From Pseudomonas sp. (GTDB lineage Bacteria; Pseudomonadota; Gammaproteobacteria; Pseudomonadales; Pseudomonadaceae): a DNA stretch of 64,000 nt. The notes below the pieces were generated by a model that did not search any database, had not been told where the DNA came from, and saw nothing but the letters and a program-made list of their open reading frames with translations. Below, piece after piece: positions 63,855 to 64,000 of this stretch (its first letter is position 1; every line of letters starts with the position of its first letter). The translations under genes were made by a program, and so were the position numbers. The DNA lies in contig NZ_JAUXMX010000032.1 of the NCBI RefSeq assembly GCF_030683065.1, positions 1 to 64,000 on the forward strand. Direction: 5' to 3'.

Positions 63855-64000
63855 ATGTCCGCCCCCACCCGTGAACAGGCGCAGCAGCGCGCCGAGCAGA
63901 TTCACGCCTTTCAGCAGGAGCTGGCGCAGTTGCAGGCCGAGCGGGTGGTCAGCCTGGCGCCGGAGCAGCAGGTGGCGATCAGCATCTATCACCAGCAGCT
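63855..64000 (+). CDS. Partial gene at window edge, N-terminal Gln-rich helix
   Basis: ATG 63855 has AAGGAG seven bases upstream. The 48 visible residues MSAPTREQAQQRAEQIHAFQ then QELAQLQAERVVSLAPEQQV form an amphipathic, Gln/Ala-rich helix. DUF2157-type membrane proteins often begin this way, but the visible part is too short to decide. It runs past base 64000. Confidence 0.65.
   Translation, partial: MSAPTREQAQQRAEQIHAFQQELAQLQAERVVSLAPEQQVAISIYHQQ

Overview
This window is bacterial chromosome from a Pseudomonas species. The evidence is the GC-rich codon use, dense short-gap operons, Pseudomonas-type palindromic intergenic repeats, and Pseudomonas gene sets: gabT with gamma-glutamyl-polyamine genes, oscA-sbp-cysTWA, serA next to D-2-hydroxyglutarate dehydrogenase, carO, rpiA/ilvA, rppH-ptsP, lgt-thyA and hslO-pckA. 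I saw no prophage, integrase, intact insertion sequence, CRISPR array, rRNA or tRNA. Most of the window is core or shell chromosome. Only small stretches (about 55.8-56.9 kb and 60.6-61.9 kb) look like accessory or decayed DNA.

Layout, left to right. 0-1.4 kb: tail of gabT and a soluble zinc-domain chemoreceptor. 1.7-9.1 kb: a tightly packed, poorly understood cluster with an ArsS-like radical SAM enzyme, sodium:solute symporter, metallophosphatase, a TVP38/flavoprotein-disulfide-reductase fusion, a DUF3047 exported protein and a SelD-N-terminal-like flavoprotein. 9.3-14.3 kb: a membrane chemoreceptor and a gamma-glutamyl-polyamine synthetase/oxidase pair. 14.4-18.6 kb: PhoD-like phosphatase, a Crp/Fnr regulator, an Mpo1-like membrane protein and an exported hypothetical. 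18.9-22.9 kb: the sulfate-uptake operon oscA-sbp-cysT-cysW-cysA. 23.2-26.5 kb: a small hydrolase and modABC. 26.8-34.1 kb: methyltransferase, gltS, serA and D2HGDH (divergent), FAH hydrolase, SdiA-regulated-family protein and carO. 34.3-44.5 kb: rpiA, ilvA, HAD phosphatase, rppH, ptsP, NRDE protein, TauE exporter, lgt and thyA. 44.8-53.6 kb: ppk2, a DUF3482/DUF2868 GTPase-membrane pair, glpQ, hslO and pckA. 53.8-64 kb: a RecQ-family helicase, a repeat-rich gene-poor stretch, cupin, RaiA/HPF-type protein, an AlmA-like monooxygenase, iron alcohol dehydrogenase, thioesterase and a truncated gene at the window edge.

The most interesting observation lies between oscA and sbp. A 21-codon ORF with a strong ribosome-binding site carries two closely spaced Cys codons, and the bases of those codons are exactly complementary (7 bp) to the sbp translation-initiation region. 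A second 7-bp element just after the short ORF's stop pairs with the sbp ribosome-binding site. This is the architecture expected of cysteine-responsive translational attenuation of sulfate uptake. I infer the mechanism; only the sequence relations are seen. Other regulatory candidates are a long-spacer RccR-type dyad before pckA, a ModE-like dyad before modA and an AT-rich CysB-type region before oscA.

Several families of imperfect or perfect palindromic repeats (GTAGGGTGCGC, GTAGCCCGGATGC, TTCGCGGCTAAAGCC, GCGGGCATGGCCCGC and GTTGAGCGCAGCGATA types) occupy many intergenic spaces. One of them is embedded in a tandem duplication of about 138 bp.
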